Origin: Actinomycetes bacterium
GTDB taxonomy: Bacteria; Actinomycetota; Thermoleophilia; BMS3ABIN01
Assembly (NCBI GenBank): GCA_021791195.1
Contig: JAJYXB010000024.1
Span: 1 to 64,000, forward strand
Length of the DNA stretch: 64,000 nucleotides
Direction of reading: 5' to 3'
The position numbers were made by a program, and so were the translations under genes. Position 1 is the first letter of the stretch; each line of letters begins with the position of its first letter. Under the pieces are notes generated by a model. The model saw nothing but the letters and a program-made list of their open reading frames with translations, was not told where the DNA came from and searched no databases. Positions 35,591-44,138 of the stretch are shown in pieces.

Positions 35591-37057
35591 ATGCCGGACA
35601 ACCGGCACACCTTGGCTGTTCACTACTTTTATCTTCTCAGGGATGCCGAAGCAGACCTGGCCGCACTCTGGAATGCGTTGACCGAAGGTGGCGGCCCGGC
35701 TTCCTCGGGAACTCTTGATCTCGGTCTGAGCAATGCCGGTTTTGCCGGCAGCTGCCAGATCGTGCATAGGGTGCGCGGCGCTGAAATGGATCTCTGCCTG
35801 GGAATGCTGCCGCGGCTGGCCGTGGTGGAGATTTACGTCCGCGGCGATTCAGACGAGCATGCCGGCATCTCCGGATGGAAGCGGGCGTTGGGCGTCATCG
35901 ACGAGGCTCGTCGCAAAACCGGCGATCTGGGAATTTCGCTGTTTGGCGAAACCACTGCGCTTGTCAGCGCTGAAAAAAGCAGCGACGTGCTGGCCGCGGC
36001 CGCCAGACCCCTGGCAAGTGAGCGGGGTCTGGCCGCCAACGAGACACCGGCAGAAGATGCGGGCGCATCCCGAATATCCATCGGCCGCATGGCCGAACCG
36101 GACGGCAACGGCTTTTTCGTCTGCGGTCTCTCTCCGGAACTGGCCGCCGGCAGCGAACCGCTGTTGCTCGACCTGGACCGGCATGGCGACAAGCACCGCT
36201 TCTACGTTGTCGCCGCAGCCGAGCCGGACACGCTGCTTTCCACTCATCTGCCGCAGATCGATGCGGCGATCAGATTCCTGGTCAGCCAGGTCACCCACTT
36301 CGCGCAGCAGCGCAGCACCATTGCTGCCGAACGGGCAGTGATCGATCGTCAGGTAGGTGAGCTCCTGCACCGCCAGGTCGTCCTGGCCGGCGCCGCCGCG
36401 GAAGCGCCCGAGCAGCTGGATGAAAAAATCGCCGCGCTGTCGCGGTTGTTCGGCATGCTGGCAACCGATTCACTGCTGATACGCCAGGCGGAGGATCATC
36501 TGCGCGGCAGCCGGGAGGCGCTGGAAGCGGCGCTCAGACCGTGTCTCGCCGGCGGCGGGGCGCCAGATGAAATCGGCGCGCATTACCGGGACATGGCAAC
36601 AGCGGAACTGGATTCGGCCCACGTCGAGGCGGACAAACTCAGCTTCTCGCGTGGCAACGCCCAGGCCGCCATCGAAGTCGTCAGGATACAGGTGGAGCTG
36701 CTGCGGGCCGGGGAAGAGGCAGCGATACAGAGCCAGACACGGGAGCTGCTTTCCCGCAGCCTCGTCGTGCAACAGGAGCGCCTGGCGCTGCAGGTTGCGG
36801 CGGGTTTTGTCGAGTTCGTGCTGCTTTTTTACTATGTTCTGAAATCATGGGAGGGCGTCATCGGTCAGCCGGCAATCGATCAGATCCCGCCGCTGGTCCG
36901 CATGGCAACCGTCGGCTTCATGTCGCTGGGGGCGACGATCGGCACTCATTTTCTCGCCAAGGCTCTTCACAACCGTTCCTGGAAGAGTCCCGGTTTATGG
37001 GTTTCCGTGGCGGTTTTACTGGCGACGCTGACGGTAATGATTACAATTTCAAGCTAG
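35591..37057 (+). CDS. Large protein with coiled coil and C-terminal membrane helices, unknown
   Basis: The 488-residue protein has a soluble N-terminal part (1-260) with no family I recognise, a helical Gln/Glu/Ala-rich central part (about 265-400) that should form coiled coils, and about three hydrophobic segments near the C-terminus (about 403-420, 437-455 and 469-486). A long helical stalk before terminal helices resembles the layout of CorA-like or chemosensor-type membrane proteins, but no GxN motif is present. It has a good GGGAGG ribosome site. A 67-residue ferritin-like protein follows after 16 bp, so the two may act together. Confidence 0.6.
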   Translation: MPDNRHTLAVHYFYLLRDAEADLAALWNALTEGGGPASSGTLDLGLSNAGFAGSCQIVHRVRGAEMDLCLGMLPRLAVVEIYVRGDSDEHAGISGWKRALGVIDEARRKTGDLGISLFGETTALVSAEKSSDVLAAAARPLASERGLAANETPAEDAGASRISIGRMAEPDGNGFFVCGLSPELAAGSEPLLLDLDRHGDKHRFYVVAAAEPDTLLSTHLPQIDAAIRFLVSQVTHFAQQRSTIAAERAVIDRQVGELLHRQVVLAGAAAEAPEQLDEKIAALSRLFGMLATDSLLIRQAEDHLRGSREALEAALRPCLAGGGAPDEIGAHYRDMATAELDSAHVEADKLSFSRGNAQAAIEVVRIQVELLRAGEEAAIQSQTRELLSRSLVVQQERLALQVAAGFVEFVLLFYYVLKSWEGVIGQPAIDQIPPLVRMATVGFMSLGATIGTHFLAKALHNRSWKSPGLWVSVAVLLATLTVMITISS

Positions 37058-37073
37058 TGTGACTGGAGGATAC

Positions 37074-37277
37074 ATGCCCGTGAACGTGATTCAGCTTATT
37101 GAGGAAGCGATCGAGTACGAGAGGATGGCCGCCGAACGGTACCGTCAGGGGGCGCAGGCAGCGGACGATCCGGAGACCCGGACGTTGTTCGAGCAGCTGG
37201 TCCGGTGGGAGGAAGACCACGAGCGGATCCTGCATGAGCGGCTCACGACACTCAAGCTCATCCGTGGCCAGCAATGA
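37074..37277 (+). CDS. Minimal ferritin-like/rubrerythrin-type helical hairpin (67 residues)
   Basis: From ATG 37074 (after GGAGG) this 67-residue protein has two helices: EEAIEYERMAAERYRQGA and LFEQLVRWEEDHERILHERL. The first holds a Glu with nearby Tyr and Glu, the second an ExxH-type EEDH, as in half of a ferritin/rubrerythrin four-helix bundle. A dimer could rebuild a di-iron site, as in encapsulated ferritins. It follows an unknown membrane protein on the same strand. Iron binding is an inference. Confidence 0.65.
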   Translation: MPVNVIQLIEEAIEYERMAAERYRQGAQAADDPETRTLFEQLVRWEEDHERILHERLTTLKLIRGQQ

Positions 37278-37350
37278 CCGGAGCGCGCACGTGATGCGTA
37301 AACGGGCGATGCGACGCGGAACCGGGCGCCTGTGGCGGGGAACCCTGCGC

Positions 37351-37920
37351 CTACGACGGCGGTGGCGCGGCTTCTGTCTTGAAGGCCGTCAGGCTGCCAC
37401 TCGCCCAGGCGTAATAGGTGCGTTTCTCAGCTGACGGGCAGCAATCCCGGTCACCAGGTGCATAGACGCCTTCGCTCTCCACGAGCTGAGGTCCCTGCAC
37501 CTGCACTTCGCCGGCGGCCACTCCTTGCCGCCCGAACAGCTTCACCGCTTTGCCTGCGTTGTCCAGCCCGTATACGTACCAGTCCAGCGGCCGGCGCGCA
37601 CCCTGTCCGCGCACCAGGATGAGCGCCTCTTCCTGACCGTCGCCTTTCAGGTCCAGGAACCGGGTGCTCCGAACGGATTTGCCTCCAGTCAGCGCCGGCG
37701 CCAGCACCTGGGAGAAATCGACCTGCTCGATGGCGGCTTTGCTCCCGCCTGCAGCCCCGCTGCCGGCAGTCTTCTGCGCGACACTGCCAGCCACTGTCAG
37801 ATCGCTTTTGTGCGCCGGCCCGCCGACCGCGGAAAGCACATAAAGAAACACGACCGTGCCCACTCCGACAGCCAGTGCTACCACAGTAGCCAGACGCGGA
37901 TGTTCCTGCCAGAAATTCAA
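37351..37920 (-). CDS. Membrane-anchored LppP/LprE-like protein
   Basis: The 189-residue protein has one N-terminal membrane anchor (about 11-33) without a lipobox cysteine, a Gly/Ala-rich linker, and an extracytoplasmic domain with DLKGDGQEEALILVRGQG and RDCCPSAEKRTYYAWASGSL. The last pattern (Cys-Pro followed by a YxW strand) resembles actinobacterial LppP/LprE proteins of unknown role. It overlaps the upstream small membrane-protein gene by 4 bp, so the two form an operon. Confidence 0.65.
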   Translation of the reverse strand: MNFWQEHPRLATVVALAVGVGTVVFLYVLSAVGGPAHKSDLTVAGSVAQKTAGSGAAGGSKAAIEQVDFSQVLAPALTGGKSVRSTRFLDLKGDGQEEALILVRGQGARRPLDWYVYGLDNAGKAVKLFGRQGVAAGEVQVQGPQLVESEGVYAPGDRDCCPSAEKRTYYAWASGSLTAFKTEAAPPPS

Positions 37921-38159
37921 CTGCCGGCCCCGCCTTCATCCCCGCCGCCGGGAAAGCCCCTGCGCCCGATGAAAAACAAAACGGCAACCGGCACGAACCA
38001 GACCATGGCCCAGAATACCAGTGTCACCGCTATTGCGGCGCTGTCGACGGCGCTATCACTGGTGCCCGGCCCCAGCATCTCGAACAAGAAAGCCGACAGG
38101 CCGGAAAGGCATACCACAGACCAAACAATTATCAAGATGGTTCTGACGTTTTTTGTCAT
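37917..38159 (-). CDS. Small two-helix membrane protein (80 residues)
   Basis: Two hydrophobic segments (about 7-27 and 42-64), joined by a short Ser/Asp/Gly loop, and a Gly-rich tail. Its stop overlaps the start of the LppP/LprE-like gene (4 bp). No family is recognised. Confidence 0.6.
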   Translation of the reverse strand: MTKNVRTILIIVWSVVCLSGLSAFLFEMLGPGTSDSAVDSAAIAVTLVFWAMVWFVPVAVLFFIGRRGFPGGGDEGGAGS

Positions 38160-38258
38160 GGAAGAATGATATCAGGTCGCAGTGCCGTAGCGGCAGGTTC
38201 GCACCTGCCCCGGGCGGAATCGACCTGGGATTCAGGCGCTGGATGTTTCCGTTGCTGT

Positions 38259-38951
38259 TTAAAAATATCCGAGATCCCGCAGCTGAGCCATGATCTGTTC
38301 CTTTTCCTGGGCCCGGCCCTCCCGCTCGGGACCATCGCCGCGCGGCCGCAAGCTCTTGACGGTGCAGGGCTCGCATCCCAGGCTGCGGTATCCCTGGTCG
38401 TACAGGCTGCAGTATGGCAGCCTGTATTTTTCGATGTATGCCCAGATGTCCAGTTCGCTGAAATGAAGGATGGGCTGCACGCGGGTGTGTCCGGGCCGTT
38501 CGGAAAAATATTCCTCGTTGACCCGGGCGGGCTGTTCGTCCCAGCGGACGCCCGTTATCAGCGCTTTCCAGCCATGCTTCTCCACGGCCGCGTCGATAGC
38601 CTGCGCCTTCATCACCAGGCAGCACTGCTCGTGATCGACGGCGAGATTGATCTTCTTGAGCCCATCGTGATTTGTGGTAATAATCAGGTCGAGGTTCCAT
38701 TCATCAGCCAGCCTGTCGCGGAACCCGATGACCTCTTTGAACTTGACCGTCGTGTCGAGATTAAGCACCGGAATCGCCACTTGCCCGCCACCGATGCGTT
38801 TGAGCATATGTAGTACCGTCAGCGAATCCTTGCCGCCCGTGAAAGTCGTGGCGATCTTGCCGTGGAAACGCCCCAGAGCCTGTTCAAGAATCTCCATGCT
38901 TCTTGCTTCTTTGGCCTCAAGCGTTGTCAGGCCTGACTTTTCGCTGCTCAT
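38259..38951 (-). CDS. PAPS/APS-reductase-family PP-loop protein
   Basis: The product (230 residues from ATG 38951; an open frame continues to 39086) has the PP-loop motif TTFTGGKDSLTVLHML, a CC pair in HEQCC, the motif ALITGVRWDEQPAR and a late LGCEPC. The CC plus CxxC arrangement is that of [4Fe-4S] adenylyl-sulfate reductases (CysH), while EQPAR and length recall CysD. It probably acts on an adenylylated sulfur compound. AGGGGTGG precedes the chosen ATG. No cysN, sulfite reductase or other assimilation gene is adjacent, so the pathway is open. It follows an ABC-class ATPase gene. Confidence 0.75.
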   Translation of the reverse strand: MSSEKSGLTTLEAKEARSMEILEQALGRFHGKIATTFTGGKDSLTVLHMLKRIGGGQVAIPVLNLDTTVKFKEVIGFRDRLADEWNLDLIITTNHDGLKKINLAVDHEQCCLVMKAQAIDAAVEKHGWKALITGVRWDEQPARVNEEYFSERPGHTRVQPILHFSELDIWAYIEKYRLPYCSLYDQGYRSLGCEPCTVKSLRPRGDGPEREGRAQEKEQIMAQLRDLGYF

Positions 38952-39054
38952 ATCCACCCCTGGCGCTTGCGGATCGCCGCAGCTGACATCGCAGCCAGGC
39001 AACCCTGTTTTGCTTAAACCATATTTTAGCGGAAGCCCTGACGAATTTCCGGGT

Positions 39055-40839
39055 TTAATTGGGGCTGTCGTCGCCTGAGAGGACAACTTGAGCCGCTCCC
39101 CCGGAGGCCGGTCCTGCTTTCAGACTGCGTAGCCGGTTGAGCATGGCGGCGATCTCGTACCGGCGCGGCAACGCATAGTCGCCGGCGACCGCGCCGCCTT
39201 CGGCTGACGGCCCAAAAACAGGCGCGATGACATCAAGCCCGCCCTCTTCAACCTCGGCCAGCATCCTGTCGAGCACCTGTCCCAGCGTCGCCTTCCCGTC
39301 AAACAGGCCGCGCCGGTGCGCGCTCCAGACAAGGTCGCCGATGGCCCTCGTCTGGCTGGGATCGACCAGTTGCTCGACGGCGGCCAGATCGACAGTCTGC
39401 CTGCCGAACTCGATCGTGCCCAGGCCCCTGGACGAAACCTTCTCGCGCGGACCGCGCCGCGGATTAAGCCCGCCCGCCAGCGGCACCCTGGCGGTCAGGG
39501 GTCCGAAAACTGCGGCCTCGCTCCGGCGCCGGCCGGGCCGGGAAGACGCTACCGCGCGCGCCTGAGCCGTCACCACCCGCGGTTGATAATCCTCCATAGC
39601 CAGGACAGTATCGGCGACATCGAAATAATCGCCTGACCCGCCCATCACCAGCACCGTGGAGACCCCGTGCTCCTTGTACATATTGTGCACCTGATCAATC
39701 AACGGCGTAATCGGCTCCTTGTCCTTGGAAATCAGCCGCTGCATCAACTCATCGCGGATCATGAAATTGGTCGCCGATGTATCTTCGTCGATCAGCAGCA
39801 GCCTGGAACCGGCTTCCAGCGCCTCGATGATGTTCGCCGCCTGCGACGTGCTGCCACTGGCGTTCTCGGTCGAGAAGGCCGATGTATCCTGGCCGAACGG
39901 CAGGTTGGAGATAAAGGGGCTGATATTCACCTTTTCCACCCGGCGGCCGTCTTCTGCCCTGATCTTGACGGCGTCATCCCGTGTCGCCACCACTTCGCGG
40001 CCGTCGCCGGTGACATGGCAGTAAACACCCCGCTCCAGCGCCTTCAGCAGCGTCGACTTCCCATGATAGCCACCGCCAATGATCAACGTCACGCCTTCGG
40101 GAATGCCCATCCCGGATGTCCAGCCGCGATTGGGAAGATCGAAGCCGACGCGCAGCTCCGGGGGGCTCCGAAATCCCACCGCGCGATCACCGGCCAGAGG
40201 CGCCTCGCTGATGCCGCTGGCCCGTGGCAGAACGGAGCCGTCAGCGACGAAAGCGACCAGTTTTTCACGCGCCAGCCGGCTCCGAAGCCACTCCTGGTCC
40301 TCGGCAGCCTTTACGTGCGCCGCCGCTTCCTCGCGGTTTATATTGTCATAAAACAGCGATGACTCAACCAAGCGCGGCACCTCGTCCAGCAGGACGGCCG
40401 CCGCCTCCCGGCCCAGGCAGCGCCGGCCGGCCGCCGGCAGGCCCACGACAAACCGGATCTCGGCGTAGCGTTCATTGATCGTGGCGGCGTTGCGCTCGAG
40501 AATTTCCTGTCCACCGCTGTCTACTCCCACAAATCCCGACTTGCCGGTGCCGCGGTGGCCCTTGACGTTCTTTCTGATCGAGCGGGCAAAGAGCCGCACC
40601 AGAAAATCCTGCATTGCCACCCGTCTGACCTTGCCGGAAAAAAGCTGCGGATCGAAGCCGGCTATTTCCTGCGCTACGCGTACCCGCATCCGTGAGGGAG
40701 CTGCGAACGGGTCCGCCTGAACCCGGTCTATGAACAGCGTGAAGCGTGCAAACGAATGGCTACCGCCCAGATTGTGATATTCCTTGTAGCCTTTGCCTTC
40801 AAGCCGTTCGAGCATCCGCCCCAGGTCGACTGCGTCCAT
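39055..40839 (-). CDS. Predicted ATPase of the ABC class (PF09818 type)
   Basis: The 594-residue soluble protein has a Walker A motif GGGYHGKST (255-263), an extended Walker B RLLLIDEDTSATNFMIRD, and a signature-like FSTENASGSTSQAANI, the layout of the single-chain ABC-class ATPases with no membrane domain. The role of this family is not settled. The C-terminal part (about 450-590) is typical of members. It starts at ATG 40839 after GGAGGTGG. The CysH-like gene follows on the same strand. Confidence 0.85.
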   Translation of the reverse strand: MDAVDLGRMLERLEGKGYKEYHNLGGSHSFARFTLFIDRVQADPFAAPSRMRVRVAQEIAGFDPQLFSGKVRRVAMQDFLVRLFARSIRKNVKGHRGTGKSGFVGVDSGGQEILERNAATINERYAEIRFVVGLPAAGRRCLGREAAAVLLDEVPRLVESSLFYDNINREEAAAHVKAAEDQEWLRSRLAREKLVAFVADGSVLPRASGISEAPLAGDRAVGFRSPPELRVGFDLPNRGWTSGMGIPEGVTLIIGGGYHGKSTLLKALERGVYCHVTGDGREVVATRDDAVKIRAEDGRRVEKVNISPFISNLPFGQDTSAFSTENASGSTSQAANIIEALEAGSRLLLIDEDTSATNFMIRDELMQRLISKDKEPITPLIDQVHNMYKEHGVSTVLVMGGSGDYFDVADTVLAMEDYQPRVVTAQARAVASSRPGRRRSEAAVFGPLTARVPLAGGLNPRRGPREKVSSRGLGTIEFGRQTVDLAAVEQLVDPSQTRAIGDLVWSAHRRGLFDGKATLGQVLDRMLAEVEEGGLDVIAPVFGPSAEGGAVAGDYALPRRYEIAAMLNRLRSLKAGPASGGAAQVVLSGDDSPN

Positions 40840-41029
40840 ATCCCACCTCCATCGTTTATTCTACCGCTGCAGCTGCTTCCTGTCGTGGGGTTCACTGCAG
40901 AATGCTAGCACTGCCGCCGGACGGAAAATCCGGCCTGAGACAGGCGGCGCCTGCCGGCCGGCATTCCCCGATCCATGGATTTGTTCCCGGTGCTGTTCCC
41001 GGCCACCCTTGTTTTTGCGCCAGGCGGGG

Positions 41030-41035
41030 TAGAAT
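41030..41035 (+). promoter_or_regulatory. -10 element of fxsA, near-leaderless
   Basis: TAGAAT ends nine bases before the GTG start of fxsA, with no ribosome site between, consistent with a transcript of almost no leader. Confidence 0.4.
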
Positions 41036-41044
41036 ATCAAAGCC

Positions 41045-41509
41045 GTGTTTCCCAGACTGCTGATACTCTTCATCGTGGTGCCGCTGATGGAGCTGCTGGT
41101 CATCATCGAGATCGGCTCCCGGATCGGCTATCTCTACACCATCGTGCTGCTGATTCTGATCAGCTTCAGCGGCGCGGCGCTGGCCAGGCGTGAAGGCTAC
41201 CGGGCCATCGCCCAGATCCAGGCCGATGTGGCTGCCGGCCGCATGCCCGCCGATTCACTCATCGACGGCGCGCTCATCCTGCTGGCGGCCGCGCTTTTGA
41301 TCACTCCCGGCTACATCACCGACGTCGCCGGCCTGGCGCTACTGTTGCCGCCGGCGCGCCGGCGGGCGCACAGATACGTCAGGAGGCGCGTCCGCAGCGC
41401 GGCGGAAGCGCGCACTTTCCGCGTCTGGACCGGCGGTCCGCCCTCAGGCGGATCCGGAGCGGCCGGCAGTCAGGAGCCCGAGCAACGGCGCAAGGAGATC
41501 AAGAACTGA
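41045..41509 (+). CDS. fxsA: FxsA family membrane protein
   Basis: The 154-residue protein has the FxsA fold: two close N-terminal helices (LLILFIVVPLMELLVIIEIG, IVLLILISFSGAALARREG), the conserved ALARREGYRAI, and the motif LLAAALLITPGYITDVAGL. FxsA in E. coli relieves F-plasmid exclusion of phage T7 when overexpressed; its normal role is unknown. The C-terminal 45 residues are basic and disordered. The stop overlaps the CTG start proposed for the next gene. Confidence 0.88.
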   Translation: MFPRLLILFIVVPLMELLVIIEIGSRIGYLYTIVLLILISFSGAALARREGYRAIAQIQADVAAGRMPADSLIDGALILLAAALLITPGYITDVAGLALLLPPARRRAHRYVRRRVRSAAEARTFRVWTGGPPSGGSGAAGSQEPEQRRKEIKN

Positions 41510-42993
41510 AGACCGTCAACAGGTTCCTGCTGTATGTCATCGTATTCGCCGGCGGCATGACTACCATGGCGGTGGAGATGTCGGCCTCGCGTCTGCTGGC
41601 CCCTTTTTTCGGCGATTCTCTCTTTATCTGGGCCAACCTGATCGGCCTGATCCTCGTCTACCTGACTGCCGGCTACTACGCCGGCGGCCGCATTGCCGAC
41701 CGCTGGCCGCGGCCACGGCTGCTTTTTTTTCTGACCATGATCTCATCGGTGGCAATCGCCGTGGTGCCGTTCATCGCCCGCCCGATCATGGGGATGGCAA
41801 TCAACGGCATCGACCAGGTCAACGCCGGGGCCTTTCTGGGATCGTTCGGCGTCACCGTGTTTCTGTTCGCGGTTCCGGTGACCATTCTCGGCACCGTAAC
41901 GCCGTTTGCCATCCGGCTGCGCATCACCAGCGTCGAGACTTCAGGCAACGTTTCCGGAGGACTTTACGCGCTCTCCACCGTCGGCAGCATCCTGGGCACG
42001 TTCCTGCCCGTGTTGCTGCTCATCCCCTGGATCGGCACCCGCGATACGATGCTGATCTTCGCCGGCGCACTGGCGACGATCTCGGCGATCGGGCTGGGCG
42101 GCTACTACCTGGCTGCGCCGCCGCTGATCTTCGCCGTCCTGCTGATCCCCCCGGGCGCCATCAAGCCGACGCCCGGCACCATCCTCGAAGCCGAGTCGCC
42201 GTACCATTACGTGCAGGTGGTCGATCAGGGCGGCACCCGTTACCTGAAGCTGAACGAAGGCTGGGCAGTACATTCCGCCTATAATCCTGACCGGCAGCTA
42301 ACGGGAGGCTACTGGGATTACTTCCTGGTGGCGCCCTGGTTCGGCTCGGACCGGCCGCCGCGCCAGGCGCTGAACATCGGTAGCGCCGCCGGCACCATCT
42401 GCAAGGAGATCATCCAGACCTATCCGGGGGTGCACGTGGACGGTGTCGAACTCGATCCCGGGATCGTCGATGCCGGCCGCCGTTATTTCGATATGGACGA
42501 CCCCGGCTTGACGGTCTTTGTGGAAGACGGCCGGCCATTCATCAAGACGAGCAAAAAGAGTTATGACCTGATCGCCGTGGATGCGTTCCGCCAGCCATAC
42601 ATTCCCTTTTACCTGACCACGCAGGAATTCTTCCAGGAAGTTGACGCTCATCTCAATAGTGGTGGCACCGTCATGATCAACGTGGGCATGGTGCCCGGCG
42701 ACACCCACCTGGCGGACGCAATCTCCGCCACCATGCGGTCGGTCTTCCCCTCGGTCTATTCCTTTCCCGCCGGCAGCTTCAACCGGGAGCTGGTGGCGAC
42801 CAAAAAGCAGAGCGCCGTGACTGACCTGGCAGGCCGGAAAAACCTGTTGCCTCCGTCGATCAGCGGCCTGGCGGATCAGGTGCTTGGCGGCCTGACGGAG
42901 GTGCAGCCTGGAGGCACGATCCTCACCGACGACAAGGCGCCGGTGGAATGGCTCACCGATCAGATGATCGTCCATTACGCCGCCGGCCAGTAG
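41506..42993 (+). CDS. Membrane-fused spermidine-synthase-like protein
   Basis: N-terminal hydrophobic segments (seven or so) are followed by a Rossmann methyltransferase-like spermidine-synthase domain: LNIGSAAGTICKEIIQTYP, VDGVELDPGIVDAGR, and DLIAVDAFRQPYIPFYLTT. Such fusions transfer an aminopropyl-like or related group in unknown reactions; the Asp-rich polyamine site is only partly kept. I place the start at CTG 41506: AAGGAG lies eight bases before it, and it restores the first membrane helix (KTVNRFLLYVIVFAGGMTTM). The first ATG at 41557 would cut that helix. Confidence 0.75.
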   Translation: MKTVNRFLLYVIVFAGGMTTMAVEMSASRLLAPFFGDSLFIWANLIGLILVYLTAGYYAGGRIADRWPRPRLLFFLTMISSVAIAVVPFIARPIMGMAINGIDQVNAGAFLGSFGVTVFLFAVPVTILGTVTPFAIRLRITSVETSGNVSGGLYALSTVGSILGTFLPVLLLIPWIGTRDTMLIFAGALATISAIGLGGYYLAAPPLIFAVLLIPPGAIKPTPGTILEAESPYHYVQVVDQGGTRYLKLNEGWAVHSAYNPDRQLTGGYWDYFLVAPWFGSDRPPRQALNIGSAAGTICKEIIQTYPGVHVDGVELDPGIVDAGRRYFDMDDPGLTVFVEDGRPFIKTSKKSYDLIAVDAFRQPYIPFYLTTQEFFQEVDAHLNSGGTVMINVGMVPGDTHLADAISATMRSVFPSVYSFPAGSFNRELVATKKQSAVTDLAGRKNLLPPSISGLADQVLGGLTEVQPGGTILTDDKAPVEWLTDQMIVHYAAGQ

Positions 42994-43072
42994 CCGGCAT
43001 TTCAACTGGCGAGCGGCCAGGCTGTGGTGGCCGCATTCGCCCAGGCCGACGGATATTTTCAGCGCCACCAGG

Positions 43073-43098
43073 AGCCCGGGGGAAGAAATTCCCGGGCT
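43073..43098 (+). terminator. Possible terminator after the spermidine-synthase-like gene
   Basis: AGCCCGGG pairs with CCCGGGCT across a 10-base loop, followed by a weak T-rich stretch (ttctatctt). It separates the upstream gene from the fluoride-controlled transcripts. Confidence 0.4.
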
Positions 43099-43121
43099 TC
43101 TATCTTCGGCAACACTTTTGC

Positions 43122-43127
43122 TATACT
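43122..43127 (+). promoter_or_regulatory. -10 element for the first fluoride riboswitch transcript
   Basis: TATACT predicts a start near 43134, eight bases before the aptamer. The -35 is unclear. Confidence 0.4.
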
Positions 43128-43141
43128 CTCGTAAATTCGAA

Positions 43142-43192
43142 GGTGATGAAGCTCACCGCAACTGCGCCAGCCGGCGCTAATGGCTTCTTCAG
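43142..43192 (+). ncRNA. Fluoride riboswitch 1 (crcB motif)
   Basis: The aptamer shows GGTGATGAAGCTCACC (first stem and loop), the CAACTGCGCC strand that pairs in the pseudoknot, a GGCGC arm and the conserved CTAATGGCTTCT, in the order of the Thermotoga-type fluoride riboswitch. It lies about 75 nt before crcB, the family's best-known target. Binding of fluoride should let transcription continue past the terminator that shares its last arm. Confidence 0.93.
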
Positions 43193-43216
43193 GATATTCT
43201 GTTGAAGTTTTTTTTT
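43184..43216 (+). terminator. Riboswitch 1 expression-platform terminator
   Basis: CTTCTTCAG pairs with CTGTTGAAG (a two-base internal mismatch in the middle) across a six-base loop, followed by nine T. The left arm overlaps the aptamer's 3' conserved segment, so ligand binding and termination exclude each other. Confidence 0.8.
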
Positions 43217-43265
43217 GCCCGCCGGCGGTCAGCGTTCGCCGGAGAAAACTGGACTTGCTTATCAT

Positions 43266-43640
43266 ATGGAAAATATTCTTGTAATCGGAACCGGCGGCTT
43301 CTTTGGCGCCGCCAGCCGCTACGCAATCGCTTTCTGGATCGGTGAGCGCTGGGGCCGCAGCTTCCCCCTGGGAACGCTCGTGATTAACGTAAGCGGCAGC
43401 TTCCTGATCGGCCTGCTGATGTATCTGCTGAGCGAAAAGCTGCTGGTGAACCCGCTGTGGCGCTCGCTGCTGGTGATTGGTTTTCTGGGCGCCTACACTA
43501 CCTTTTCCACCTTTGAATATGAAACAGGTAATCTGCTTAACGACGGCGAACTACTCTACGCTGCCATCAACATCGTGGCCAGTGTTCTTTGCGGCCTGGT
43601 GGCGCTAAAGCTCGGCGAGCTGCTTGGCAGGATAATCTAG
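43266..43640 (+). CDS. crcB: Fluoride channel CrcB/FluC
   Basis: FluC exports fluoride as a dual-topology dimeric channel. The 124-residue protein has four membrane segments, with GTLVINVSGSFLIG (pore Asn and Ser region) and GFLGAYTTFSTF (fluoride-coordinating Thr/Ser and phenylalanines). ATG 43266 fits the family start (MENILVIGTGGFFGAASRYA); it has no strong ribosome site. It is under fluoride riboswitch 1 and eight bases before a DUF190 gene. Confidence 0.96.
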   Translation: MENILVIGTGGFFGAASRYAIAFWIGERWGRSFPLGTLVINVSGSFLIGLLMYLLSEKLLVNPLWRSLLVIGFLGAYTTFSTFEYETGNLLNDGELLYAAINIVASVLCGLVALKLGELLGRII

Positions 43641-43648
43641 GAGGCGCA

Positions 43649-43999
43649 TTGTTTACCGGACCGGCGAAGAAGCTGATAATTTATGTTGATGAGAAAGACA
43701 AGATTCATCATAAGCCGGTCTACGAAGCCGTGGTGGATATACTTTACCGCAACCACATCCTGGGCCTGAGCGTGTTCAGGGGCATCGGCGGCTACGGCTC
43801 CAACGGGGTGCTGCACACGACCAAGATTCTGGAGCTCTCCACCGACCTGCCGGTAAAGATCGAAGCCATCGACTCCGAAGCCAGGATCTTTGAAGTGCTG
43901 CCCGATATTGCCGAAATCGTGGAGAAGGGCATGATCGAAGTGTCTGATACAAATGTCATCAAGTGCTGCCGAAAAAAGGAGAATGCCGAAACGGGTTGA
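43649..43999 (+). CDS. DUF190 (PII-like) protein
   Basis: The 116-residue product shows KLIIYVDEKDKIHHKPVYEA, GLSVFRGIGGYGSNGVLHT and DLPVKIEAIDSEARI, typical of DUF190, a PII-like trimeric fold. It is often encoded beside crcB and probably regulates fluoride export; this is inferred. The TTG start at 43649 lies just after an AGGAGG site that overlaps the crcB stop, so the genes are coupled. Confidence 0.88.
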   Translation: MFTGPAKKLIIYVDEKDKIHHKPVYEAVVDILYRNHILGLSVFRGIGGYGSNGVLHTTKILELSTDLPVKIEAIDSEARIFEVLPDIAEIVEKGMIEVSDTNVIKCCRKKENAETG

Positions 44000-44070
44000 A
44001 TTCTTGCTGCAACCCCCTGCCGTGCCGGCATGTGGGGCTGAGTTTTACCAGGGCGCGGCATCGGGTATCA

Positions 44071-44076
44071 TATAAT
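44071..44076 (+). promoter_or_regulatory. -10 element for the second fluoride riboswitch transcript
   Basis: A perfect TATAAT, with a predicted start near 44083, seven bases before the second aptamer. It gives the dynamin-Ehr genes their own promoter. Confidence 0.55.
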
Positions 44077-44089
44077 CAAACAGTGGTAA

Positions 44090-44138
44090 GGCGATGAAGC
44101 TCGCCTAAACCGTCCCCGAGGACTAATGGCTTCTGCAG
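44090..44138 (+). ncRNA. Fluoride riboswitch 2 (crcB motif) upstream of the dynamin-Ehr operon
   Basis: GGCGATGAAGCTCGCC, then TAAACCGTCCCC, GAGGAC and TAATGGCTTCTGCAG follow the same order as riboswitch 1, with an even closer match to the Thermotoga aptamer. It is independent of riboswitch 1: it has its own -10 and its own terminator, and the next gene is a dynamin-like GTPase rather than crcB. Confidence 0.93.
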
